A stretch of DNA of 64,000 nt, taken from Micavibrio_C sp046294845. GTDB taxonomy: Bacteria > Pseudomonadota > Alphaproteobacteria > Micavibrionales > Micavibrionaceae. Location of the stretch: the NCBI GenBank assembly GCA_046294845.1, contig JBKBNU010000001.1, positions 1,612,001 through 1,676,000 of the forward strand, in the 5' to 3' direction. Of this stretch, positions 52,829 through 61,258 are shown piece by piece (the first letter of the stretch is position 1; each line of letters begins with the position of its first letter). The notes beneath the pieces are model-generated. The model did not search any database, was not told the origin of the DNA, and saw nothing but the letters and a program-made list of their open reading frames with translations. A program made the position numbers and the translations under genes.

Positions 52829-54178
52829 TTACCTCTCGCTCATAGCCGTCTGCAATGAATTGCGGATTGGCTTTAGCAGGTATTGCAGAACAGTTTTATC
52901 ACCTGTCACAATATCGGCCATAACCGTCATACCCGGTATCACCACATTCTGAGCCGGATCGGAACCCACAAAATTCTGGCTCAGCTTGACGCGCCCCTTA
53001 TAATAACGATCCCCCTGCTCGGTCTGAAAGGTTGAGGCTGATATATATTCAAGCTCGCCTGTAACAGCACCGTAGCGCGCATAGTCAAACGAACTGATTT
53101 TTACCTGCACAGGCTGACCGACGCTCAAATGGCCTATATGCCGGGGAGCAATCTTGATATCGACAATCATCGGACGATCCATCGGAATAATTTCCAGCAA
53201 AGGCTGCCCTGGCGCAACAACACCGCCGATTGTCGTCACGTTCATGTTTTTGACCATCCCTTTCACAGGAGCAACAATCTCCTGCCGCTCAACACGCCCC
53301 TGCATTTTCTGTGTAATCTTTTCGTTCTGGGCCATTTCCGCCTCGACAGATTCCAATTGTCGCCAAGCTTCATCACGATAGCGCGTATCCAAAGATGCCA
53401 GTCTCTCCTTGTACTCCCTGACAGCAGAGCGGGCTTCATTGACCTGTGCCGAAAGCTGCGCGCTTTCACCTTTCAAGGCGTTGCTTTCCTGCTGGGTCTC
53501 CAGATAGCTGATTTTTGATACATAGCCCTTATTTAAAAGCTGGCCTTTCTTATCCAGAAGATCGTTTGTGATTTTCAGATTCTGTACAACGGCCGACTGT
53601 CGTGATTGCAATGCTGCGATGCTATTCTCTTTCTGCCTGATCTGCTGATTTATTACATCGCGTTCACTTTGCCGTGCCGCCATCATGGCATTGTACATCT
53701 TTCTCTGGTTGGCAATTTGCTCCTCGTCGGCACCGACAACAACCGTATAATCAGGATCACGGCTATCAATAAAAGCTGTCAGGCGTTCACTCTGCAGAGA
53801 TAATGCCTTTTGCTTTTCCTGAATCTGCCCAAGGTCTTCTGCGGCCCCCGAGCTTTTCATCCGGATCAACACATCACCTTTATTAACCACCTGACCTTCC
53901 TCAACCAGAATTTCGCTGACAATCCCTCCTTCCAGATGTTGTACGATTTGCTGGAATCCCTGCGGAACCACCTCTCCCGGTGCACGGGCAACCTCGTTCA
54001 CGTTCGCAAAAGCTGTCCATGAAATAAAACAGGTAACAGTCAAGCTGACCGCCATAATCGTAAGTTTTGCCATATGTGATGGCAAAGTCTCCTCAAGGCG
54101 TGCCGAGTGGGACAAGTATCGTAACTGGCTCCGTTGACCTTTTTTTGTCAAACTGCGATTTCTTCTAACTTTGGACAT
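52829..54178 (-). CDS. HlyD family type I secretion adaptor
   Basis: A 449-residue periplasmic adaptor. It has a basic cytoplasmic head, one membrane helix (LTIMAVSLTVTCFISWTAF), a lipoyl-like half motif (VQHLEGGIVSEILVEEGQVV), a long alpha-helical hairpin (about residues 130-300) that reaches to the outer channel, and the second half motif with VKISSFDYARYGAV, which is the HlyD family signature region. It links the inner-membrane ABC complex to a TolC-type channel. It is last in the four-gene secretion operon, 14 bases after the second ABC gene. Confidence 0.93.
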   Translation of the reverse strand: MSKVRRNRSLTKKGQRSQLRYLSHSARLEETLPSHMAKLTIMAVSLTVTCFISWTAFANVNEVARAPGEVVPQGFQQIVQHLEGGIVSEILVEEGQVVNKGDVLIRMKSSGAAEDLGQIQEKQKALSLQSERLTAFIDSRDPDYTVVVGADEEQIANQRKMYNAMMAARQSERDVINQQIRQKENSIAALQSRQSAVVQNLKITNDLLDKKGQLLNKGYVSKISYLETQQESNALKGESAQLSAQVNEARSAVREYKERLASLDTRYRDEAWRQLESVEAEMAQNEKITQKMQGRVERQEIVAPVKGMVKNMNVTTIGGVVAPGQPLLEIIPMDRPMIVDIKIAPRHIGHLSVGQPVQVKISSFDYARYGAVTGELEYISASTFQTEQGDRYYKGRVKLSQNFVGSDPAQNVVIPGMTVMADIVTGDKTVLQYLLKPIRNSLQTAMSER

Positions 54179-54192
54179 CTTAGACTCCCTGT

Positions 54193-56397
54193 TCAGACAA
54201 GTTCTTTTAATTTCTGGTGCACCAACTTTGACGGCCCTACAACCGGCTGCTTGCGGCGACGCAAGACAATAAGATGATCGGCATACTGCATAATCTCGTT
54301 TTTATAAGTCACCATGAAAACGGTACGGCCTTTTTTGATATTGATCAGACTTTCAATCAATCTTCGTCCTGAAACATCATTAATCAGGGAATTGGGCAGT
54401 TCATCCACCAACATAATCGGAGCGTCGTGAAGGTAAGCCCGCGCAATACATAAGCGGAAAGCCATACTCGAGGTAATATGCGCTGGATTACTTCCGCCTA
54501 TACGGGTTTGCAGGCCCTGCGAAAGTTTGTGAATATCATCCCACACATCAGCTTGTTTCAAGGCCATTTCAATTTCCTTGTCTGTGGCCAAGGGATGGTA
54601 GAGACGCAAATTACTTTCAATAGTTCCTGCAAAGAAGTGCGGATATTGCGAAATATAGGAAACATGATGCCTTAAATCGTGCGGATTTATTTGCCTGATA
54701 TCATGACCATCGATCTGGATATTTCCTGTAGTGGTTGTATACATACCCAAGATCATTTTTAAAAGACTGGTTTTACCAGAACCATTATCGCCTGTGATCA
54801 ATGCCAGTTCACCCGGTTTGACAACAAAGTTTAGACCACTAAATACAGGGTTAACATCACCGGGATAACGCAAGCTGGCATTCACAAACTGCACTTCACC
54901 CTTCCAATCCATTTTGGTTGATGATTGCTCCTGCGCAGCACATTCTTCTTCAATATTCATCAGGTCATTAATCTGGCGAATACTATTCCGTATCTGATCC
55001 ATACGGGGAATAATGGTGCATAAACTATAAAACGGACTTAGAACACGCCACGAAAGGATCATTGTTGCAACCAAAGCACCCGCGGTCATGTGTCCGGCCC
55101 AAATCAGATGAACCCCGAAAGCCACGACAGCAACAGATGAAAGAACCGTCAGCCCGTGTGCCAGAATCTCACCGACATTCCCAAGCCATAATAATTTTGT
55201 GTGGCTGGATATTTCTTTGGCACATAGCTCTTGAAATTTTTCTTGCCAGACATTCTTAAGCCCGAATACCCTGATGGCGCCAATTTTTTCAAATGTCTCA
55301 AGCGAAAATTGCTGCCGTGCAGAAGAAGCCCTTGCGGCCTCGCGAATAGTCACCTTGACCCGCTGCCATACTAGGAGGAATAAGGATATATAAAGGATTG
55401 TAACGGACAGCGGGACAAGGAACAAAGGACCCGCAATAGCAGCAATCGCTATAAGGGCCACAATTGAGAATGGCATTTCTAAAAGAGAAAGGAAAACTCC
55501 CCCGCTAAAAAAATCTCTGACAGACTCGAATGTCTTGAGGCGGGCTACTTGTGCAGGCACAGAAGCTCTTTCAATATAGCCTGGTGACAGATTAATCAAA
55601 CGTCCGAATATCTGGTTACTGACAATATTATCCAGACGGCTGGAAAATCCGGAGAGCATACGTGCCTGAATATGGCGCAGATAAAATTCAATGCCCAATG
55701 CTACCGCCACGCCAACAGCCAGCATAAGCAAAACATCGGGTCTATGCGATGAGATCACCCTGTCATAAACAGTCATAATGAACAAAGGCGGCATTAGGGC
55801 TACAAGATTAAGAAATAATCCCACGGTCAACACCTGCCAATAAACCGGTTTGAAACGCCTTAGAACAGCTTTAAACCATGTCAGGCCGGAGATTTTTCTT
55901 CTATAGATTGAAAAATCTGATTTTCCCTCAATGTACTCTTCAAAAAACCATACATCGCAATTGCACGAGGGCATTTCTTTGATAAAAACCTCCCTCTTGC
56001 AATCAAAAATATGATCCTGCGATATCATCACGTACGGATGGCCCTCTTCTGAAACTGCCAAACAAGGCATAAGCCTCTCATCCACTTCATCCGGATGAAT
56101 ATGTGCGGGTCGGGCCAAATAGCCCATATTGGCAATACTTTCCAAAACTTCGTCAAAACCAAACCGCTTCAGACCGTAGGGTAATGACTCCGATAGTCTG
56201 CGCCATGAGCATTCAGGCTCCAGCGACAAGCCTAATGCACAAACGCATGTTTCCCATGAATTTCTTCTTTTTCTGGCCCTCCATGCGGAGTTGACAAGGC
56301 GGATTTTCATTTCATTAATAGTTTTAATAAAAAGACCTTCGGCATTATCAAAGCCGCGACTGGAAAAATCATCTTCCCTGACCCTGTTAGGCTGCAT
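54193..56397 (-). CDS. Type I secretion ABC transporter with N-terminal C39-like domain (subunit A)
   Basis: A 734-residue HlyB-like protein. Residues 45-160 resemble the inactive C39-like domain of RTX exporters, without the catalytic Cys-His pair I would expect. Membrane helices lie at about 185-460. The ATPase domain has intact Walker A GDNGSGKT (536-543), Q584, and Walker B IMLVDE (D665, E666). The signature is degenerate (ITSSM, 641-645, instead of LSGGQ), and the switch His is replaced by Tyr 697. It overlaps the upstream ABC gene by 11 bases, implying coupled translation. It likely forms a heterodimer with that protein. Confidence 0.88.
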   Translation of the reverse strand: MQPNRVREDDFSSRGFDNAEGLFIKTINEMKIRLVNSAWRARKRRNSWETCVCALGLSLEPECSWRRLSESLPYGLKRFGFDEVLESIANMGYLARPAHIHPDEVDERLMPCLAVSEEGHPYVMISQDHIFDCKREVFIKEMPSCNCDVWFFEEYIEGKSDFSIYRRKISGLTWFKAVLRRFKPVYWQVLTVGLFLNLVALMPPLFIMTVYDRVISSHRPDVLLMLAVGVAVALGIEFYLRHIQARMLSGFSSRLDNIVSNQIFGRLINLSPGYIERASVPAQVARLKTFESVRDFFSGGVFLSLLEMPFSIVALIAIAAIAGPLFLVPLSVTILYISLFLLVWQRVKVTIREAARASSARQQFSLETFEKIGAIRVFGLKNVWQEKFQELCAKEISSHTKLLWLGNVGEILAHGLTVLSSVAVVAFGVHLIWAGHMTAGALVATMILSWRVLSPFYSLCTIIPRMDQIRNSIRQINDLMNIEEECAAQEQSSTKMDWKGEVQFVNASLRYPGDVNPVFSGLNFVVKPGELALITGDNGSGKTSLLKMILGMYTTTTGNIQIDGHDIRQINPHDLRHHVSYISQYPHFFAGTIESNLRLYHPLATDKEIEMALKQADVWDDIHKLSQGLQTRIGGSNPAHITSSMAFRLCIARAYLHDAPIMLVDELPNSLINDVSGRRLIESLINIKKGRTVFMVTYKNEIMQYADHLIVLRRRKQPVVGPSKLVHQKLKELV

Positions 56398-58093
56398 GGT
56401 AGACCTCCCTTTTTTCCCGTTGCACTTTGGGAACAGCCACCAACCCTCCGGATGTCAACTCATAATGGAAATGCGCCAGACGTGATATGTATTCGTCATC
56501 AGTTACAAGAATGATGCACGCTTCCTGCCTTAGATTTCCTAAAGTGGAAATAATGTTCTTATATCCATTCCTGTCGAGATTTCTGTCGGCATCATCAAAA
56601 AGAATGACGCGTGGACGAAGCGCCAGAACGCGGGCAATTGCAATGCGCTGTTTTAATCCCGGTGTAATAGCATCAGGCTCTGTCCCATGAAGGAAGGTAT
56701 CGTAGCCATGGGTTAGTTTGCTCACATCGCGCTCAATCCCGAGAGAGAGCAAAATATCCTTCATGCCCTCAAAATCAGTCAATCCAAATCGTGTCAGGTT
56801 ATCAATAATCGTACCGCGGAATATCTCACTATCTGCTGTCACAAGACCTACATTACGGGCCAACTCATCCCTGCCATAATCCTGAACAGACTGACCATCA
56901 ATCAATATATCACCATCGCTGGGTCTGTAGTTGCCTGCGATCATATTCAAAAGTACACTGCGCCCAACACCGTGACCTCCCGTAATATGCACACATATTC
57001 CCGGTCTCATCTGCAAATTGACCTTATTAAAAAGCCAACGGTTTTGGGCTTGTATATAGTAGCCCACATCACGCAAGCTGAGATAAGCCAACTGATCCTC
57101 CAGCGTCTTTCGCTGGGCTGTGTTCTTCCACCTCATCTGTGGCATGCCAATCAATAAGGATGCCTTGTCTTTGGCAACACAATAATCCTGATATCTTGCC
57201 CAAAGGCCCAGCCCTCTTTGTACAGGCTGCATAATCCGTCCCGAAAGAAGAATACAGGCAATCAGTCCGCCAGCAGTCAAGTTCCCTGCAAGCACCATCA
57301 AAGCACCCCCTGTAATGGTTGCCGCAATCATCATATGAGAAAAAACACTCGCCATATTGAATGAAGAGGAAGCTACCATCGAAACATCATAATTGCTCAA
57401 CGTCGAACGTCTTTCATAAAATTCATAACGACGCATAAAGTGATTTTCTAATGACATAGCCTTCAGGCTATGCACACCCTCCAATGCACCGATCATAAAG
57501 TTATAACGCTCATCATCGCGGTTATCACGATTTTGAAGCGCCGCCCTCAGTTTGAGGCCATAAAAAAATGATGTCGCCACAAACATGCTTAGGATAGCCA
57601 GAGGAACCAGAGCAAGCCATGTGCCTATATAAGCTATCAATCCCAGAAAGAGACTGACAAACAGCACATCAATAACAACAACCAGACTGCTTCCATTATA
57701 GAAATCTTTTAATCTGGAAACGGAAGAAAGACGATTCAGGTTCTCTCCAATACCAACCTTACCCAAGTTGGCCATGTCTGCATTCAATACCCTATCAATT
57801 GCCTTGTTCATGGCCCTATATTCAAAAGAAGCTCCTGTATTATTAATCAGATATGTACGGGATAGCCGAAGAACCGTCTCAAGAACGACAATGACCATTA
57901 AGCCGGCAATCAATACCGGCAAAGTACCGGAGCCCGGGTTAGGAAGAATTCTGTCATAGACCTGTAAAGTTAGTAATGGCAAACCCAAGGATAAAAAATT
58001 GATTGCCAACGTACAGATAAGAAGGCTGGCTGTACTGGTTCTGGCAGCAGGCAACTGGCGGATATCCGCAACAAATTCAGCAATCTGAGACAT
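56387..58093 (-). CDS. Type I secretion ABC transporter, PrtD-like, degenerate ATPase (subunit B)
   Basis: A 568-residue protein without an N-terminal peptidase-like domain. Six membrane helices cover residues 20-300. The ATPase domain is heavily altered: Walker A is GGHGVGRS with Lys replaced by R378, the Q-loop Gln is replaced (VTADSE), the signature reads ITPGL (476-480), Walker B is LFDD with Glu replaced by D501, and the switch His is replaced by D532. It is probably unable to hydrolyse ATP alone. It follows the large acidic protein gene by 63 bases and overlaps subunit A by 11 bases. Confidence 0.85.
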   Translation of the reverse strand: MSQIAEFVADIRQLPAARTSTASLLICTLAINFLSLGLPLLTLQVYDRILPNPGSGTLPVLIAGLMVIVVLETVLRLSRTYLINNTGASFEYRAMNKAIDRVLNADMANLGKVGIGENLNRLSSVSRLKDFYNGSSLVVVIDVLFVSLFLGLIAYIGTWLALVPLAILSMFVATSFFYGLKLRAALQNRDNRDDERYNFMIGALEGVHSLKAMSLENHFMRRYEFYERRSTLSNYDVSMVASSSFNMASVFSHMMIAATITGGALMVLAGNLTAGGLIACILLSGRIMQPVQRGLGLWARYQDYCVAKDKASLLIGMPQMRWKNTAQRKTLEDQLAYLSLRDVGYYIQAQNRWLFNKVNLQMRPGICVHITGGHGVGRSVLLNMIAGNYRPSDGDILIDGQSVQDYGRDELARNVGLVTADSEIFRGTIIDNLTRFGLTDFEGMKDILLSLGIERDVSKLTHGYDTFLHGTEPDAITPGLKQRIAIARVLALRPRVILFDDADRNLDRNGYKNIISTLGNLRQEACIILVTDDEYISRLAHFHYELTSGGLVAVPKVQREKREVYHAA

Positions 58094-58156
58094 ATCTATA
58101 TCCCTGCACAGTAATGTTAGAAAATATATTAGTAGGCAGATCTACTTATGGATCTA

Positions 58157-60307
58157 TCAGCCAAACAGGCCGCCACCGCCACCACCCAGCAAGCCACCAA
58201 GACCACCCAGAATTGGTGTAGTATCAACCACATCCCCCAAACCTTGCGTAAAGGTTCCTTCAGGCTCTGGCAGAATATCCGGGATGCTGTTGCCTCCCAG
58301 CAGTTCGCCCATAATAGCGCCAGCATCCAAACCGCCCTCAGATCCGGAAAGGACATCACCAAGATCATCTGGAAGTATATCAAGAGCTCCCGCTTCACCA
58401 CCCAGAAGATCGAGTGTTTCATTAACACCGAGAGCTGTTTCTAAATCATCAACAATCCCTTCGATGTCTCCTGCCGACAGATCATCGAGAATCTGGCCCA
58501 CATCATCAGCACTATCAAGGTTGTCCAATAAGACGGAAACTGTTTCTGTGCCCAGTTCTGCCGAGAGAGGATTATCACCCAAAAGATCAAGATCGGCGTT
58601 AACTCCCAACTCCGTTACCAAATTATCAGCCGCCCCGCCCAGATCGCCATCACCAACATCGGCAGCTATGCTTTCAAGGACATCAGCATCGGTAAGCGCC
58701 TGCAAATCCACATCAATATCTATGTCCCCCACAAGGTCCTCAACCGGATCAAGCGGAATATCCAGATTGATATCGGGAACTTCAATACCCGCAACCTCAA
58801 TCCCTGCATCAAGGGTTAAATCGGTATCGGTATCGGCATCAGAGTTCCCATCATCCCCACCCAAGACACCCCCTAATAGACCGCCATCAAGAAGCTCGGT
58901 CCCCAAGGGGTTATCACCCAGAAAATCATCAAGCCCCAGATTATCAGTAACATCCGATATCAAATCGGTCGCATCTCCTAACAAATCTTCTGTTGCAAGA
59001 CTTTCGGAAATATCAGGCAGAAGGTCAGTCACAACATCCACACCAAGAACTGCCTCTGGAATAATCCCTTCGATATTCTGAATGACGCCTTCATCACCAA
59101 TCAGGGTATCAACAATACCTGCCAGATTCATATCGTTCACATCTTCAATTACAGCGAATAGCTGGACTCCCAGATCTTCGACCAGAGCCTCGGCATCCAC
59201 TGTAATATCAATATCTCCCAGTAACATTTCGACGGGATCAAGCGGTATATTCAAGGCTGTATCCAGTGTCGTGAATCCGGGAATAACAGCCCCCAGATTA
59301 AGCAATAAATCGGTATCCTCCGACCCGCCATTCAAACCCGTAAGGTCAAGTATTGAATTTATTACCTCCGTGACAGGCTCAATAAGGGCTTGAGGCAATA
59401 AGCCCTCAACACCATCAATTACACCATCCAATGTATTGGTAAGAGTTGAAAGAACAGGATCAAGAGGATCGGTTAAATCTGATAGATCAAAGCCTAGAAT
59501 TTGGGTATCACCTAAAACCGCATCTACCGAGGCAGAAATATCAGGCAATAAACCATGTTCGCCCGGCAGAAGATTATCAATGATCGCATCAATATCGATG
59601 TCTATATCGCCAAGAATATCCTCGATAGGATCAAGAATTGTATCGAGGTCAATATCCAGTACAGGCGTATCTACATCCAACGTCAGATCAACATCACCGG
59701 CTGGCGGCACAGGCGGGTCAGGATTGTCGGGAGGACCAGGTGGCTCCGGAGGCTCCGGCGGGCCTGGTGGTTCTGGTGGCGGGTTATTAAATACATTGAT
59801 TTCATTATTGTAAAAATCATCAACGGCATTATTGGTAAAACCCTTGGCTTTCAGTGTACTGATGCTGGCCACCGATCCCGATACGTTCGGAATATCATTC
59901 GTTGTGATATTGGGTGCGGCAAAGTAAGCCTGATCGCCTGCATCACCCATAAATCCGGCATTCATATCGTCATCGGATAGGCCCCCTGCCTCCCTATTGC
60001 CTGTCGCCCCAATGGATGCCCCTCCACCATGGGCATCCATATCCGCGCCCAGATGGTCCTCATCCAATCCAAAAGGATTATTTAGGAGGCGCGCATCATT
60101 TGTTTGTTGTGACTGTAGTACCAGATAGTTCAGATTGCCCGATCCCATCAGACCCTCAGTACCACCATCAATATCTTCTGCCTGATAAAACTCTGCCTCT
60201 AGCCTCACTGAAGGAGTGTCCTGTATAGCATTCAGGTAATTCATGTGATCTTTTACGCCGCTTTGATCAATCGCGTGCGGCGCTTTTAACGACAGAGATA
60301 CAGACAT
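58157..60307 (-). CDS. Extremely acidic repeat protein, probable type I secretion cargo
   Basis: A 716-residue protein of unrecognised family. Residues 1-172 are a mixed N-terminal region without signal peptide. Residues 176-203 are a proline-rich linker (PEPPGPPEPP-like). From 205 on there are about three long units starting near 205, 331 and 495, each holding a PLDPVEDLVGDIDIDVD-like core (at 226, 356, 519). The C-terminus is a glycine-rich tail (LGGLGGLLGGGGGGLFG). After about residue 155 there is no Lys or Arg, no Cys or Trp, and only one His. There are no RTX nonapeptides. A strong GGAAAGGG precedes the ATG. First gene of the cargo-ABC-ABC-HlyD operon. Function unknown; a surface or biofilm protein is a guess. 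Confidence 0.88.
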   Translation of the reverse strand: MSVSLSLKAPHAIDQSGVKDHMNYLNAIQDTPSVRLEAEFYQAEDIDGGTEGLMGSGNLNYLVLQSQQTNDARLLNNPFGLDEDHLGADMDAHGGGASIGATGNREAGGLSDDDMNAGFMGDAGDQAYFAAPNITTNDIPNVSGSVASISTLKAKGFTNNAVDDFYNNEINVFNNPPPEPPGPPEPPEPPGPPDNPDPPVPPAGDVDLTLDVDTPVLDIDLDTILDPIEDILGDIDIDIDAIIDNLLPGEHGLLPDISASVDAVLGDTQILGFDLSDLTDPLDPVLSTLTNTLDGVIDGVEGLLPQALIEPVTEVINSILDLTGLNGGSEDTDLLLNLGAVIPGFTTLDTALNIPLDPVEMLLGDIDITVDAEALVEDLGVQLFAVIEDVNDMNLAGIVDTLIGDEGVIQNIEGIIPEAVLGVDVVTDLLPDISESLATEDLLGDATDLISDVTDNLGLDDFLGDNPLGTELLDGGLLGGVLGGDDGNSDADTDTDLTLDAGIEVAGIEVPDINLDIPLDPVEDLVGDIDIDVDLQALTDADVLESIAADVGDGDLGGAADNLVTELGVNADLDLLGDNPLSAELGTETVSVLLDNLDSADDVGQILDDLSAGDIEGIVDDLETALGVNETLDLLGGEAGALDILPDDLGDVLSGSEGGLDAGAIMGELLGGNSIPDILPEPEGTFTQGLGDVVDTTPILGGLGGLLGGGGGGLFG

Positions 60308-60500
60308 AACACGACCCTTTCCGGTTTGTATGCGCCAAGTACGTGGGGCAAAAAATCGTCCTTGTGCTCAATATTTATTATGTAAACAAAAGCAAGGGTT
60401 GTGCCACTTGGGTCCTAGAGCAGGAAGATACAGAGATCAAAAGAATATTAGGGAAGGTGTATATGAGAGGACGCTAAAAATAGCATACCAAAGAATACGC

Positions 60501-60537
60501 CATACCCTGATTTGCGAAAATCAAATCAGGAAGTATG
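60501..60537. repeat. Inverted repeat near the end of the MerC-like gene
   Basis: Arms CATAC plus CCTGATTT and AAATCAGG plus GTATG, with a two-base bulge and 9-base loop. It lies just after the minus-strand MerC-like stop and 194 bases upstream of the cargo gene start. No U-run follows on the minus strand. The rest of 60308-60541 shows only AT-rich promoter-like sequence. Confidence 0.45.
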
Positions 60538-60541
60538 CATG

Positions 60542-60973
60542 CTAATGTATAGTTTCATGATGATGCGAAGCGGTATCATGATGCTTATGTGTCAGTCTAT
60601 CCAGCCCCTGATGTAGAACCAAAAAGACCGCTAAATTCGCAATGAAAAGAACAGTACCAATGATCAGAAACAATTTCGAACGATCATATGTTTCATGACA
60701 TTGATGTTCATCATGCCCCATCCCTTTGCAGTCCGTTCTGGTAGCCATGCCGTAAATTATCCAACCCGCTACAAGGAGAAAACCAGAGAAAAGAATGATC
60801 GGGATCTCATAACCGTGAATAACATCATGCAATACAGTAAAGGCCGCAGGGAGAACGCCCACACCTACAGCAAGACTTGTGACGGCTGCAATCGTGGGTA
60901 GCACACAGCAAAACAGGTGCGATATTTCCGAAGCCAGAACCAACCAACCAACATGACGACGCATTTTTTCCAT
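60542..60973 (-). CDS. MerC-like membrane protein with His-rich tail
   Basis: A 143-residue membrane protein with four hydrophobic segments. The first contains ASEISHLFCCVLPTIAAVTS, whose Cys-Cys-x-x-Pro pattern recalls MerC-type metal-binding helices. Others are IPIILFSGFLLVAGWIIYG and LIIGTVLFIANLAVFLVL. A loop C-K-G-M-G-H-D-E-H-Q-C-H and the end HKHHDTASHHHETIH would bind metal. A Zur-like operator lies 22 bases upstream of the ATG, so a role in zinc handling is likely. The start is ATG 60973; 60964 is an alternative with GGAAAAA before it. Confidence 0.75.
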   Translation of the reverse strand: MEKMRRHVGWLVLASEISHLFCCVLPTIAAVTSLAVGVGVLPAAFTVLHDVIHGYEIPIILFSGFLLVAGWIIYGMATRTDCKGMGHDEHQCHETYDRSKLFLIIGTVLFIANLAVFLVLHQGLDRLTHKHHDTASHHHETIH

Positions 60974-60994
60974 GCCGTTTATATAACATAGCCT

Positions 60995-61013
60995 ACTGTT
61001 ATTGTATAACATT
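60995..61013 (-). promoter_or_regulatory. Zur-like operator
   Basis: TGTTAT and ATAACA arms separated by three bases (60997-61011) form a perfect inverted repeat inside an AT-rich AATGTTATACAATAACAGT context. This matches the TGTTAT-n-ATAACA core of Zur sites. A half-site ATGTTATATAA lies just downstream. Position 22 bases before the MerC-like ATG fits repression. The remainder of 61014-61258 has no gene; it holds a palindrome at 61139-61150. Confidence 0.6.
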
Positions 61014-61138
61014 TTTGAATTGAGTGCCCTATTATCCCGTACCTCTGAAAAAATCCTATTAACAAATTGATTTATATGAATTTTATTTTAAAACCTCCAG
61101 ATCAACCGCCCCTATTTCAAGCTTAAATCAAATTGGAT

Positions 61139-61150
61139 TGATAATTATCA
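61139..61150. repeat. Perfect 12-base palindrome upstream of the acyltransferase gene
   Basis: TGATAATTATCA, 108 bases before the acyltransferase ATG. It could be an operator. Its GATAAT half-sites recall Fur sites, but the spacing between halves is wrong for a standard Fur box. Confidence 0.35.
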
Positions 61151-61258
61151 GCTCCTTAAGAAGCGGCGTTCTACGATATAAATTAAGCATTATGTCTAAT
61201 AAGGACGTATGCCATTTCCCAACAATATGTCTCTGACAACCCTGACTCTGGAGCACTT

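Noticed and set aside
58284..59393. Long serine/proline-rich plus-strand frames opposite the acidic protein (265 and 103 residues)
   Set aside because: They mirror the biased codon use of the real minus-strand gene. They lack ribosome sites and their amino-acid make-up is what the complement of Asp/Leu/Ile codons gives.
58157..60307. RTX toxin
   Set aside because: No GGxGxDxxx nonapeptides are present. The Asp-rich repeats have a different period and lack the glycine pattern.
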